This document shows, in pieces, positions 56,093 to 64,000 of a DNA stretch of 64,000 nt. Within the stretch, counting starts at the first letter, position 1. Every line of letters starts with the position of its first letter. Source of the stretch: Aureimonas altamirensis. Lineage in GTDB: Bacteria; Pseudomonadota; Alphaproteobacteria; Rhizobiales; Rhizobiaceae. Under the pieces are notes generated by a model. That model saw only the letters and a program-made list of their open reading frames with translations. It searched no databases and was not told where the DNA came from. A program made the position numbers and the translations under genes. The stretch covers positions 320,435 through 384,434 of the forward strand of contig NZ_JAMQCO010000003.1 of assembly GCF_023702225.1 (NCBI RefSeq), given 5' to 3'.

Positions 56093-57019
56093 TTGCCGAC
56101 GCCTTCGCATGCCGACCACCTGGAGGAGCTTCGCCGCAAGGTGGACAAGCGGCTGGCGGAGCTTGCAGTGCAAGTCGCCGGTCGCGATGCGGGTCTGAGC
56201 GATGCGATCGCGTCGGCCCTGACGTCAGGCGGCAAACGCCTTCGGCCCTTGCTGACCGCGGTTGTCTGCGAAGATCTCGGCGGCCCGCTCGCACCTGCGA
56301 TAGACGCCGGCTGCGCCGCCGAGATGGTGCACACGGCATCGCTGATCCTCGACGATCTTCCGTGCATGGACGACGCGCAGATGCGGCGCGGGCAGCCGAC
56401 CACGCATCGCGCCTTCGGCGAGGATACCGCCATATTGGCGGCGATCGCCCTGCTGGCCGGCGCATTCTCGATACTGTCGACCTTGCGCGGCACCGATGCC
56501 GTAACCCGCAACGAATTGGCGCGGATCCTGTCGGGAGCCGTCGGGACATGCGGTCTCGTCGGGGGCCAGTTCCGGGATCTGCGCGGCGGCGCAGGCGCCG
56601 AGGGCGCCGATCCGGAGGCGGTGAACGCCCTCAAGACGGGCGCGCTCATCGGCGCCTCGGTCGCCATGGGCGCCGCCATCGCCCGGGCCGACACGATGCG
56701 CAAGCGCGCCCTTGCCGATTTCGCCGAGCATCTCGGCCAGGCTTTCCAGCTCTACGACGACCTGCTCGACAGCTCCGGCGATCCCCTCGTCATCGGCAAG
56801 GATATCGGCAAGGACGCAGCCAAATCGACGTTCCTGCGGCAGGAAGGCGCAACGGGAACGCAGGTTCGCCTGAACCATCACCTGGATGCGGCGCACGCCA
56901 CGCTGGAAAGCGTATTCGGCCGCGATTGCCGCATGTCCAGCGCGCTCGACGGCGTGTTCCAGGGCCAGCCTGCCCTGATCGTCCGCAAGCGCCGCGTGGA
57001 AGGAGTGTCGTTGTCATGA
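56093..57019 (+). CDS. crtE: Geranylgeranyl diphosphate synthase
   Basis: Condenses IPP with allylic diphosphates to GGPP, 308 residues. First Asp-rich motif LILDDLPCMDDAQMRRG, GGKRLRP near residue 47, and second motif QLYDDLLDSSGD are present. The start appears to be TTG at 56093 with GGAG 10 bases upstream; no better ATG is in frame before the conserved region. Its stop overlaps the crtZ start (ATGA), so the two are translationally coupled. Confidence 0.94.
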   Translation: MPTPSHADHLEELRRKVDKRLAELAVQVAGRDAGLSDAIASALTSGGKRLRPLLTAVVCEDLGGPLAPAIDAGCAAEMVHTASLILDDLPCMDDAQMRRGQPTTHRAFGEDTAILAAIALLAGAFSILSTLRGTDAVTRNELARILSGAVGTCGLVGGQFRDLRGGAGAEGADPEAVNALKTGALIGASVAMGAAIARADTMRKRALADFAEHLGQAFQLYDDLLDSSGDPLVIGKDIGKDAAKSTFLRQEGATGTQVRLNHHLDAAHATLESVFGRDCRMSSALDGVFQGQPALIVRKRRVEGVSLS

Positions 57020-57540
57020 CAAGTTGGACGGGTCTCGTCGTCATCGCCATTCTGGTCTTTGCGGCGATGGAGCTGGTCGCCTTCGCGGCGCACAAGTACA
57101 TCATGCACGGCTTCGGCTGGGGCTGGCACAAGAGCCATCACGAGCCGCACGAAGGCCTGTTCGAAAAGAACGATCTCTACGCGGTCGTGTTTTCGGTGCT
57201 GGCCATCGGCCTCTTCGTCCTCGGCAGCGCCGGCTATCCGGTCGCCGGCGCCGTCGCCGCCGGCATGACGCTCTACGGCTTCTTTTATTTCGTCGTTCAT
57301 GACGGGCTCGTCCATCAGCGCTGGCCCTTCCGGCATATTCCGCACAAGGGCTACGTGAAGCGCCTCGTGCAGGCGCACCGGATGCACCACGCCGTCGAAG
57401 GGCGCGAGGGCTGCGTTTCCTTCGGATTCCTCTACGCCCCGCCCGTCGACAAGCTCAGCGAAGAGCTGCGCGCTGCCGGAACGGTGAAGGCGGAACAGGC
57501 GGCTCGCCGCGCCGCAGGCGGGGCGAGGCCGCGATCGTAG
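57016..57540 (+). CDS. crtZ: Beta-carotene hydroxylase
   Basis: Membrane di-iron hydroxylase converting beta-carotene to zeaxanthin, 174 residues. The His motifs of the fatty acid hydroxylase superfamily are clear: HKYIMHGFGWGWHKSHHEPH, then HDGLVHQRWPFRH and AHRMHHAVEG. Four membrane segments. ATGA overlap with crtE. The last 86 bases run over the convergent crtB gene; the extra Ala/Arg-rich C-terminal tail (AEQAARRAAGG) may be the result. Confidence 0.95.
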   Translation: MTSWTGLVVIAILVFAAMELVAFAAHKYIMHGFGWGWHKSHHEPHEGLFEKNDLYAVVFSVLAIGLFVLGSAGYPVAGAVAAGMTLYGFFYFVVHDGLVHQRWPFRHIPHKGYVKRLVQAHRMHHAVEGREGCVSFGFLYAPPVDKLSEELRAAGTVKAEQAARRAAGGARPRS

Positions 57541-58390
57541 CGGCACGGCCGAACTCGACCAGCTTTTCCGCAGGCGTCGTGGAGATGCGACGATCGTAAG
57601 GCGCCGACGCGTCTGCCACGAGTTTGAGGCCGATGCGGCGGTAGATTCCATGGGCGGCGGCGATGGCCAGGGCCGAGCGGCGCGGCAGCCTGTCGATGCC
57701 TGCCCGAGCCGAGGCGTAATAGGGCTCGGCCGCCAGCACCAGGCGTCTGCGCAACCGGGCGACGGCCGCGGCATGGGCGGGATCTTCGAGATCGTCCGGC
57801 GACAGCCCCTCTTCCGCAATCCAGTCCTGCGGCACGTAGACGCGTCCGGCACGTGCATCGTCGACGATGTCGCGCGCGATGTTCGTCAACTGGAAGGCAA
57901 GCCCCAGATCCGCCGCGCGCGCCAGCGTGGGGGCATCGCGGACGCCCATGATGCGCGCCATCATCAAGCCGACGACGCCGGCCACCCGATGGCAATAGAC
58001 GAGCAGATGGGCAAGCGTCTCGTAACGCTCTCCCCGGACGTCCATCCCGAAGCCCTCGAGATGTTCGTAGAGGTCTTCCCGTGCAAGCTCGTGCCGGCGT
58101 GCGACGAGTTCCAGGCCGGCATAGGCAGGCCCATCGGGCACCCCGTCCAGGGCTGCCGTCGTCTCCCGCATCAGCCCGGCAAGCCGCTCGAGCCCGCCGC
58201 CATCCGGCCGCAGCGACCGGCTGCCGAGCGTCTGGCCGTCGATGACGTCGTCGCAGTGCCGGCACCAGGCATACAGCAGCACGACGCTCGATCGCGTCCG
58301 CCTGTCGAACAGGCGCGCGGCGGCGGCAAAGCTGGCCGAGCCCTTGTCGATCGCCCCCTGCGCATGGGCCTCGATCTCGCCTGGGCTCAT
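57455..58390 (-). CDS. crtB: Phytoene synthase
   Basis: Couples two GGPP molecules head to head to phytoene, 311 residues. The two Asp-rich substrate sites are HCDDVIDG and NIARDIVDDARAGRVYVP, and VVLLYAWCRHCDD and YCHRVAGVVGLMM are family signatures. Its ATG overlaps the crtI stop by 4 bases. Last gene of crtX-crtY-crtI-crtB; its 3' end overlaps the convergent crtZ by 86 bases. Confidence 0.96.
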   Translation of the reverse strand: MSPGEIEAHAQGAIDKGSASFAAAARLFDRRTRSSVVLLYAWCRHCDDVIDGQTLGSRSLRPDGGGLERLAGLMRETTAALDGVPDGPAYAGLELVARRHELAREDLYEHLEGFGMDVRGERYETLAHLLVYCHRVAGVVGLMMARIMGVRDAPTLARAADLGLAFQLTNIARDIVDDARAGRVYVPQDWIAEEGLSPDDLEDPAHAAAVARLRRRLVLAAEPYYASARAGIDRLPRRSALAIAAAHGIYRRIGLKLVADASAPYDRRISTTPAEKLVEFGRAATIAASPRLRRGEPPVPPSPFRQRAALR

Positions 58391-59883
58391 CGCGACGCAT
58401 CTTCCAGAACGAGGCCCGCCGTCGCCTTGGCCGATGCGACCACGCCCGGCACCCCGGCGCCGGGATGGGTGCCGGCTCCCACGAAGTAGAGATTCGATAT
58501 TTCGGGATCGCGGTTGTGGACCCGGAAGAAGGCCGACTGCGTCAGGATCGGCTCCAGGGAGAAGGCGCTTCCCAGATGGGCGTTCAGCGTGTCGCGGAAG
58601 TCGTCCGGCGTGAATGTCCGGCAGGTGACGAGTTGCTGCCTGAGACCCGGCATGTGCCGCGCTTCCAGGTAGTCCAGGATGCGGTCGCGATAGGCCGGGC
58701 CGGCCACCTGCCAGTCGATATCCGCATTGCCCAGATGCGGCACGGGCGACAGGACGTAGTAGCTTCCCATGCCCGGCGGCGCGAGCGAAGGGTCGGTGAT
58801 GCAGGGGCTATGCAGGTACAGCGAGAAATCGTCCGCCACCTCCGGCCCGTTGAAGATCTCGCGGATCAGAGCGCGATAGCGCGGCCCGAACAGCACCGTA
58901 TGATGCGCGAGCCGGTCGTGCAGCCTGTCCAGTCCGAAATAGATGACGAAAAGCGACATCGAGTGCCGCCGCGCCGCCAGCTTCCGCGCCGCGCGCCGTC
59001 CGCGCTCGGCGCCGCCGAGAAGGGTGCCGTAGGTGTGCACCACATCGGCATTGGACACCACGATGTCGGCTTCCATCGTGCGCCCGTCGGCCAGCCTGAC
59101 GCCCGTGGCCCGGCCACTCGCCATGGTGATCTCGGCGACATCGGCATTCAGCTCCACACGGCCACCGATATCGGTGAACAAACGCACCATGCCGTCGACC
59201 AGCGCGCCGGTGCCGCCCTTGGGAAACCAGACTCCCCATTCCCGCTCGAGGGCATGGATCAGCGCATAGATCGACGAGGTCGCGAAGGGGTTGCCGCCGA
59301 CGAGAAGCGAATGGAAGGAGAATGCCTGCCGCAGGCGTTCGTCCTCGATGAAGCCCGCAACCTTGGCATAGACGCTCCGCCATGCCTGCAGGCGCGCCAG
59401 TTGCGGCCCGGCGCGCACCATGTCGCGGAAATGCAGGAAGGGAACCGCGCCCAGCTTCTGATACCCTTCGGCGAAGACCGCGCGCGAATAGTCGAGGAAG
59501 CGTCGGTAGCCGGCGACGTCCGGGGGGCTCATCGCCTCGATCTGGCGGTCGAGCTGCCGCTGGTCGTTGGCATAGTCGAAGACGGTGCCGTCTTCCCATA
59601 TCAGCCGATAGAAAGGCGATACCGGCAGCATGGTCACGTAATCGGACAGCTTCGCCCCTCCGACGGCAAATACCTCGTCCAGCGCGGTCGGGTCGGTGAT
59701 GACCGTCGGTCCGGCATCGAAGGTGAAACCGGCATCGCGATAGACATAGGCCCGGCCGCCGGGCGCGTCGCGGCGCTCCAGCACGGTCGTCTCGATCCCG
59801 CCCGCCTGCAGCCGGATGGCCGCGGCAAGGCCCCCGAATCCCGATCCGATCACGATGGCGCGTTGCACCCGATGCGCGTTCAT
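58387..59883 (-). CDS. crtI: Phytoene desaturase (lycopene-forming)
   Basis: FAD-dependent four-step desaturase, 498 residues. N-terminal dinucleotide fold AIVIGSGFGGLAAAIRLQAG followed by ERRDAPGGRAYVYRDAGF, and the C-terminal CrtI signature NLYFVGAGTHPGAGVPGVV. Length is standard for bacterial CrtI. Start overlaps the crtY stop (ATGA). Confidence 0.96.
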   Translation of the reverse strand: MNAHRVQRAIVIGSGFGGLAAAIRLQAGGIETTVLERRDAPGGRAYVYRDAGFTFDAGPTVITDPTALDEVFAVGGAKLSDYVTMLPVSPFYRLIWEDGTVFDYANDQRQLDRQIEAMSPPDVAGYRRFLDYSRAVFAEGYQKLGAVPFLHFRDMVRAGPQLARLQAWRSVYAKVAGFIEDERLRQAFSFHSLLVGGNPFATSSIYALIHALEREWGVWFPKGGTGALVDGMVRLFTDIGGRVELNADVAEITMASGRATGVRLADGRTMEADIVVSNADVVHTYGTLLGGAERGRRAARKLAARRHSMSLFVIYFGLDRLHDRLAHHTVLFGPRYRALIREIFNGPEVADDFSLYLHSPCITDPSLAPPGMGSYYVLSPVPHLGNADIDWQVAGPAYRDRILDYLEARHMPGLRQQLVTCRTFTPDDFRDTLNAHLGSAFSLEPILTQSAFFRVHNRDPEISNLYFVGAGTHPGAGVPGVVASAKATAGLVLEDASR

Positions 59884-61040
59884 GTGGCCTCCCTTGCCGC
59901 TCGTCCATCCACCAGGATCGACAGGGCGCGTCGCACCGGCATCGGCGGCTTGCCGGCGAAGATGCGGATGATGTCCGCGGGAGACAGCCGCGCCGCGTAG
60001 AACCGCGCGATCGTCGTATCCGGCAAACGATGGAAATGCTCAAGTATGTCGCGGCGCTCGCCGTCGCCCGCCCCCAGGAACAGCAGGCGGTTGAGCAGCC
60101 GGAATATCCGACGCGCCCGCCACGCGGCCAATGAATGTCGCGTGACCGCCGCGGCCAGCGGCGCCGTCGCAATGTCCGGCTGCGTGGCGATCAGGTCGGC
60201 CGTCCGGACCGCATCGGGCAGGCTGTACCCCGTCGTCGGGTGGAAGAGCCCGGCCCTAAGGCCTAGCGGCACGACGCCGCCGGCTTGTGCGAGATAGGCC
60301 TTCAGGTCGCCGCCCAGCGCGATCGGCAGCACGCCGGCCTCGCGCCGCAGGATGTCCGTCGGGCTCCAGCCCCTTGCTTGCGCATAGGCGCGGATGCCGT
60401 CCGCAAGCGCCTCCTCCGGCGTGTCGGGGCCATCCGAATAATAGGTATCCTCTACCAGGATGCGGCCCTTCGCGAAGGGCAGCGTGTAGACGAAGCGGTA
60501 GCCGTCCTTTTGCGGCACGGTCGCATCCATCACGATCGGCATGTCCGGCCCGGGCGCCGCGATGCCGAGTTCCAGCCCGACGAATTTCTGGAAGCGGACA
60601 TCCAGCGTCGCATCCGGCCGATATCCGCGCGCGTCGATCACCGCGTTCGCGGCGATGGACCGTCCGTCCGCAAGGTCTACGCCGTCTGCACGCAGGCGGC
60701 GGACAGGTACGCCGACGGCGAGCCGGTCGCCCAGCGTTTCCTGCAGCACCGCGGCAAAGCGCGTGGAGGAGATCGAAGCGTAACCCGTCTCGACCACGCG
60801 CCCGCGACGGGGAAATGCAACGGCGTAACGCGGCCAGCGATGCTCCACGAACGGGTCCAGCCAGCGATGTTGCGATGGGGAGATGTCCCCGTCATGGAAC
60901 GACCATGTATGGTTGCCGCCCGCAGCCCCGGCGCTCTCGATCAGCAGCAGGTCGATCTCCGGACGCAATGTGGCCATGCGGTAGGCGGCAAGGCCGCCGG
61001 CCAGTCCACCCCCGACGATGATGCATCCGACCGCCCTCAC
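59880..61040 (-). CDS. crtY: Lycopene beta-cyclase
   Basis: Closes both beta rings of lycopene, 386 residues. Flavin fold CIIVGGGLAGGLAAYRM at the N-terminus, then GGNHTWSFHDGDIS, YRFVYTLPFAKGRILVEDTYYSD and FRLLNRLLFLGAGDGERRDI, all typical of CrtY. The start is GTG at 61040, whose GTGA overlaps the crtX stop; the frame upstream is only the shadow of crtX. Coupled with both neighbours. Confidence 0.93.
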   Translation of the reverse strand: MRAVGCIIVGGGLAGGLAAYRMATLRPEIDLLLIESAGAAGGNHTWSFHDGDISPSQHRWLDPFVEHRWPRYAVAFPRRGRVVETGYASISSTRFAAVLQETLGDRLAVGVPVRRLRADGVDLADGRSIAANAVIDARGYRPDATLDVRFQKFVGLELGIAAPGPDMPIVMDATVPQKDGYRFVYTLPFAKGRILVEDTYYSDGPDTPEEALADGIRAYAQARGWSPTDILRREAGVLPIALGGDLKAYLAQAGGVVPLGLRAGLFHPTTGYSLPDAVRTADLIATQPDIATAPLAAAVTRHSLAAWRARRIFRLLNRLLFLGAGDGERRDILEHFHRLPDTTIARFYAARLSPADIIRIFAGKPPMPVRRALSILVDGRAAREAT

Positions 61041-62299
61041 CCCGCCCGGTCCATCCGCATCGGTTGGCAGCCGCACAGCACCTCGGCAAGGCGGGCCGCC
61101 TCCGCTGCCCCGCCGGTCGTCTCGATGTCGCGGCCCATGCGGGCGGCATTGCGTGCAAATCCGGGCTCGGCCATCAGCCGCAGCAGCGCGGCCTCGATGC
61201 GACGGCGATCTGCCCTGCGTGGCGACAGGGCAAGGCCGATGCCATGATGCACGACGCGGGCGGCGACGCCCGGCTGGTCGAAGGCGATGGGCAGCACCAG
61301 CATGGGAACGCCGGCCTCCACCGCGTCCATCGCCGTATTCAAGCCGCCATGGGTTACGCAGATCGTGGCCTGCCGCAGAATTGCGCGCTGATCGACGTGA
61401 GCCGTGACGATCTCGGCGTCGATGCTGGCCGCCTCGGCCGCGTCGAGCCCGCCGCAATGGGCCACCACAAGCCGCAATCCCAGCGTCCGGCAGGCTGCGG
61501 CGACGGGCTGGAACAGGTCCAGCCTGTGTCCCTGCATCGTGCCGAAGGACGCATAGACCAGCGGCCGACGTTCCTTCGGAGCGAAAAGCGACACCGGCCG
61601 AAAGCGGCGGAAAGGGCCCAGCGACCGGACGCGCGTATCGACCGCGCGCGGGAAATCGAATTCGGCGCTTGTCTGCGACAGGGTCGCCAGCGGCGACAGG
61701 CAATCCTCGAGGCGTTCGGCTTCGTCTACCCCCAATCGCGCGGCGGCCCGCCTGATCGCCTGCCTCTGCGGCCTCAGCACCATGTCCGCAACGCGCCTGC
61801 CGCCGCGATTGCGCTTCAAGCCCTCCGGCGAAGGGTCGTACGGCCAGCCGATGAAGGGTGGCGGCAAGGCCGGATCGACGTCGACAGGCAGGGAGCAGGC
61901 GACGGACAGAAACGGCAGCCCGAGGCTGCGGGCGACAAGGCCGCCGCCCGGTTCCATCTGGTCGACCAGCAGCGCCTCTATCCCCTCGCCGCGCAGCAAT
62001 GCGGGCGCATGGCGCGCAAGATCCTGGGTCGCGCGCGCGCCGTTCCGCAAAATCCTCCACAGCCGAATCATGCCGTTGCGCCCACCCGCCTCACGCCGAA
62101 GCCGGGCAAGGTCGGCCTCGTCACCGGGCAGCGCAAGGAAGGTCGCGCCCTCCAGCGTCAACTCCGGTCCGACCCCGCCATGCGCAAGAAAAGCCACGTC
62201 GTGGCCGCGCGCCAGCAACGCTTCGCCGATTGCCTCGAAGGCGGCGATGTGGCTGGCGTAGGGTGGGCAGACAAGGGCGAAACGCATGGGAGCCGTCAT
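61037..62299 (-). CDS. crtX: Zeaxanthin glucosyltransferase
   Basis: Transfers glucose to the hydroxyl groups of zeaxanthin, 420 residues, GT1 family. MRFALVCPPYASHIAAFEAIG at the N-terminus, VYASFGTMQGHRLDLFQPV in the middle and the UDP-sugar signature CVTHGGLNTAMDAVEAGVP match CrtX. Start at 62299 (MTAPMRF) or 62287 (MRFALV). First gene of the crtXYIB operon; 68 bases downstream of the HerA-like gene on the same strand. Confidence 0.93.
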   Translation of the reverse strand: MTAPMRFALVCPPYASHIAAFEAIGEALLARGHDVAFLAHGGVGPELTLEGATFLALPGDEADLARLRREAGGRNGMIRLWRILRNGARATQDLARHAPALLRGEGIEALLVDQMEPGGGLVARSLGLPFLSVACSLPVDVDPALPPPFIGWPYDPSPEGLKRNRGGRRVADMVLRPQRQAIRRAAARLGVDEAERLEDCLSPLATLSQTSAEFDFPRAVDTRVRSLGPFRRFRPVSLFAPKERRPLVYASFGTMQGHRLDLFQPVAAACRTLGLRLVVAHCGGLDAAEAASIDAEIVTAHVDQRAILRQATICVTHGGLNTAMDAVEAGVPMLVLPIAFDQPGVAARVVHHGIGLALSPRRADRRRIEAALLRLMAEPGFARNAARMGRDIETTGGAAEAARLAEVLCGCQPMRMDRAG

Positions 62300-62367
62300 C
62301 GGTGTGCGATGGCGGGATAGTTGCTCCCTTTGGAACCGCTTTAAAGGGCAATGGCCGGAAAAAAGCG

Positions 62368-63891
62368 TCAGGCGCGGCGGGCGCGGCGCGGCGCCGTGGG
62401 CGCGCCGGGCTTGGCGGCACCCGCTCCCGTACGCCAGCCGCTGCCGGCGATCGTCACCACGCGCTGGCCACGGAAATCCGTTTCGCAGCGGATGAACGAA
62501 CGGTCCGCCATGTAGGTCAGAAGAAAGCGCCCGCGCGAGGGCGAGTGGCTGCCATAGGCGCGGGCAAGCGCTTCGTCGCTGGGGCACGGGTCATTTTCGC
62601 GCGCGGCATGCGCCAGCATCATGTAGACGCCTTGCATGTCTTCCGGCAGTTGCTCGGAACGATCGATGACCTGCCGCCAGTCGTCATCCTCGGTCTCTTC
62701 GCTGACACCGGCGCGTGCCAGTGCCAGCCGCCTGCGGAAGCTTGACATATCGGTGTCGGCCCCGCCGATGCGCTTCAGGCGGCAGTGCATGAGGAAATCC
62801 TGATACAGAACCGCCGCCGGCCGGAAGGCCGCGTCCGGATCTTCCAGCAGTGCGGCGAAGATGGAGTCCAAAGTCTGCTGCCTGTCCGCGAGCTCTTCCG
62901 GCGTCGGCTCTTCTTCCGGCAGGGGAGCGGAAATGGACGGACGGGCCGTGCTGACCCGCTCCAGCAACTCGCGCGTCGCTACCTGCGGCTCCCGCAGCAT
63001 CGGCTCGGGCAGGTCGTCCGGCTCGTCCGCGCCGGCGGTGAAGATCAGGTCCGCCATCGCCTCGCGCGGGGTTTCGGGCAAGGCCATCAATGTCGGGCGG
63101 CCCGACCGTCCCGCCGTCTCCACGGGTCCGATCCGCACGGGGATCGGGCGCCGCGACAGAGCGGGCCCCAGCGCGACGAACTGGCCGGGCTCCAGATCCC
63201 GGAAGCGTTCCGCCTGCCGCCTGTCCATGCCCAGAAGATCGGCCGCACGCGCCATGTCGATGTCGAGGAAGGTGCGCCCCATCAGGAAATTGGAGGCCTC
63301 GGCCGCGACGTTCTTGGCAAGCTTGGCCAGCCGCTGCGTGGCGATCATGCCGGCAAGCCCGCGCTTGCGGCCACGGCACATCAGGTTGGTCATCGCGCCA
63401 AGCGAAACGCGGCGGGCCTCGTCCCCCACCTCGCCGGCGACGGCCGGAGCGAAGATCTGCGCTTCGTCCACCGCTATGAGCATCGGATACCAATAATGGC
63501 GGTCGGCGTCGAAAAGCCCGTTCAGGAAGGCGCTGGCGCAGCTCATCTGCACCTCGGCGTCCAACCCCTCGAGGTTCAGCACCACGGACGCACGATGCTG
63601 GCGAATGCGGTTCGCGATGCGGGCCAATTCGCTGGGCGTGCGGTTGGCGTCCACGACGATATGTCCGAACCGCTCGGAAAAGGAGACGAAGTCGCCTTCC
63701 GGATCGATGATCGCCTGCTGCACCACTTCGGCGCTCTGCTCCAGGATGCGGCGGAACAGATGCGACTTGCCCGATCCGGAATTGCCCTGCACCAGCAAGC
63801 GCGTGGACAGGAGCTCTTCCAGGTCCATTTCCGCCGGGTCGCCCGTGGCGGTGAAGCCGAGATCGACGGCAACCTTCATGGATGAGGACAT
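62368..63891 (-). CDS. HerA-like ATP-binding protein (DUF87)
   Basis: A 507-residue protein with an N-terminal beta-barrel-like stretch, Walker A GNSGSGKS at residues 36-43, IIDPEGDFVSF (typical of HerA/DUF87), Walker B YPMLIAVDEAQIF, and the Arg in MCRGRKRGLAGMIATQR. It belongs to the HerA/FtsK superfamily of ATPases that move DNA or proteins; in rhizobia the single-gene form is common and its role unknown. The C-terminal part (about 340-500) is predicted helical with a basic tail (TAPRRARRA). No NurA partner is visible. It is upstream of crtX but functionally unconnected as far as I can see. Confidence 0.85.
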   Translation of the reverse strand: MSSSMKVAVDLGFTATGDPAEMDLEELLSTRLLVQGNSGSGKSHLFRRILEQSAEVVQQAIIDPEGDFVSFSERFGHIVVDANRTPSELARIANRIRQHRASVVLNLEGLDAEVQMSCASAFLNGLFDADRHYWYPMLIAVDEAQIFAPAVAGEVGDEARRVSLGAMTNLMCRGRKRGLAGMIATQRLAKLAKNVAAEASNFLMGRTFLDIDMARAADLLGMDRRQAERFRDLEPGQFVALGPALSRRPIPVRIGPVETAGRSGRPTLMALPETPREAMADLIFTAGADEPDDLPEPMLREPQVATRELLERVSTARPSISAPLPEEEPTPEELADRQQTLDSIFAALLEDPDAAFRPAAVLYQDFLMHCRLKRIGGADTDMSSFRRRLALARAGVSEETEDDDWRQVIDRSEQLPEDMQGVYMMLAHAARENDPCPSDEALARAYGSHSPSRGRFLLTYMADRSFIRCETDFRGQRVVTIAGSGWRTGAGAAKPGAPTAPRRARRA

Positions 63892-64000
63892 CCGGCCATG
63901 GCGGAAACGCGAGCACCTCGTTTAAGGACAGGCCGCCTTCATAACCGCCGGGCCTGCGGCTTTGAAGCCCGCCGCGCGCTTGATCCACAGACAATCCGTC

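Noticed and set aside
55258-57540. 760-codon frame spanning fni antisense to crtZ
   Set aside because: Only the last 174 codons (crtZ) are genuine; the earlier part is shadow of fni and crtE.
59880-62060. 726-codon frame as a crtX-crtY fusion
   Set aside because: The upstream part is out of frame with crtX and has no family similarity; crtY starts at the GTG overlapping the crtX stop.

Overview
The window is GC-rich, densely packed bacterial DNA with no rRNA, tRNA, CRISPR array, insertion sequence or prophage that I could recognise. The gene set suggests an alphaproteobacterium of the order Hyphomicrobiales, and a pigmented member such as an Aurantimonadaceae-type genus would fit: a Mur-type manganese box before a sitABCD operon, a RirA-type iron box, tripartite tricarboxylate transport genes, and a zeaxanthin-glucoside carotenoid cluster. 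The taxonomic placement is inference from gene content only.

Layout. 1-2667: 5' two thirds of metH (minus) with a palindromic operator. 2814-7916: a large type I secretion-like adhesin gene (Ig-like and FG-GAP repeats) broken by two opposite frameshifts. 7919-11519: sitABCD-like Mn/Zn ABC transporter (minus) behind a perfect Mur-like box. 11714-17910: a tctDE-like two-component system followed by tctCBA; the sensor kinase is fused in frame to a periplasmic solute-binding domain. 17989-18879: a DUF3800 gene of more AT-rich composition. 18947-24654: EamA protein, TonB siderophore receptor with a divergent esterase, cupin, LOG protein, glutaminase. 24608-26998: a three-gene copper-handling operon (DUF2946, PCu(A)C, PepSY). 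27039-31840: LysE exporter, PhnA-like protein, a 53-residue ORF, glgX, a small hydrolase and a RidA protein.

31879-40683 is the most striking block: a complete RTX toxin locus on the minus strand with a 1464-aa RTX protein, an HlyC-type acyltransferase whose His/Asp pair has the canonical spacing, and an HlyD/HlyB type I exporter, in the order B-D-C-A. Its two intergenic spacers are AT-rich compared with the surroundings.

40812-44761: sulfate ABC transporter cysA-cysW-cysT-sbp. 44948-50382: an iron/phosphonate-type ABC transporter (binding protein, two permeases, ATPase) in a row with a PhoD-like phosphatase. 50591-54845: TerC family protein, transketolase, class I fructose-bisphosphatase. 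54919-62299: carotenoid genes fni, crtE-crtZ and convergent crtX-crtY-crtI-crtB with stop/start overlaps, enough to make zeaxanthin glucosides from IPP. 62368-63891: HerA-like ATPase. Intergenic stretches over 300 bases do not occur; the longest (36881-37130, 50383-50590) are described as features or findings.
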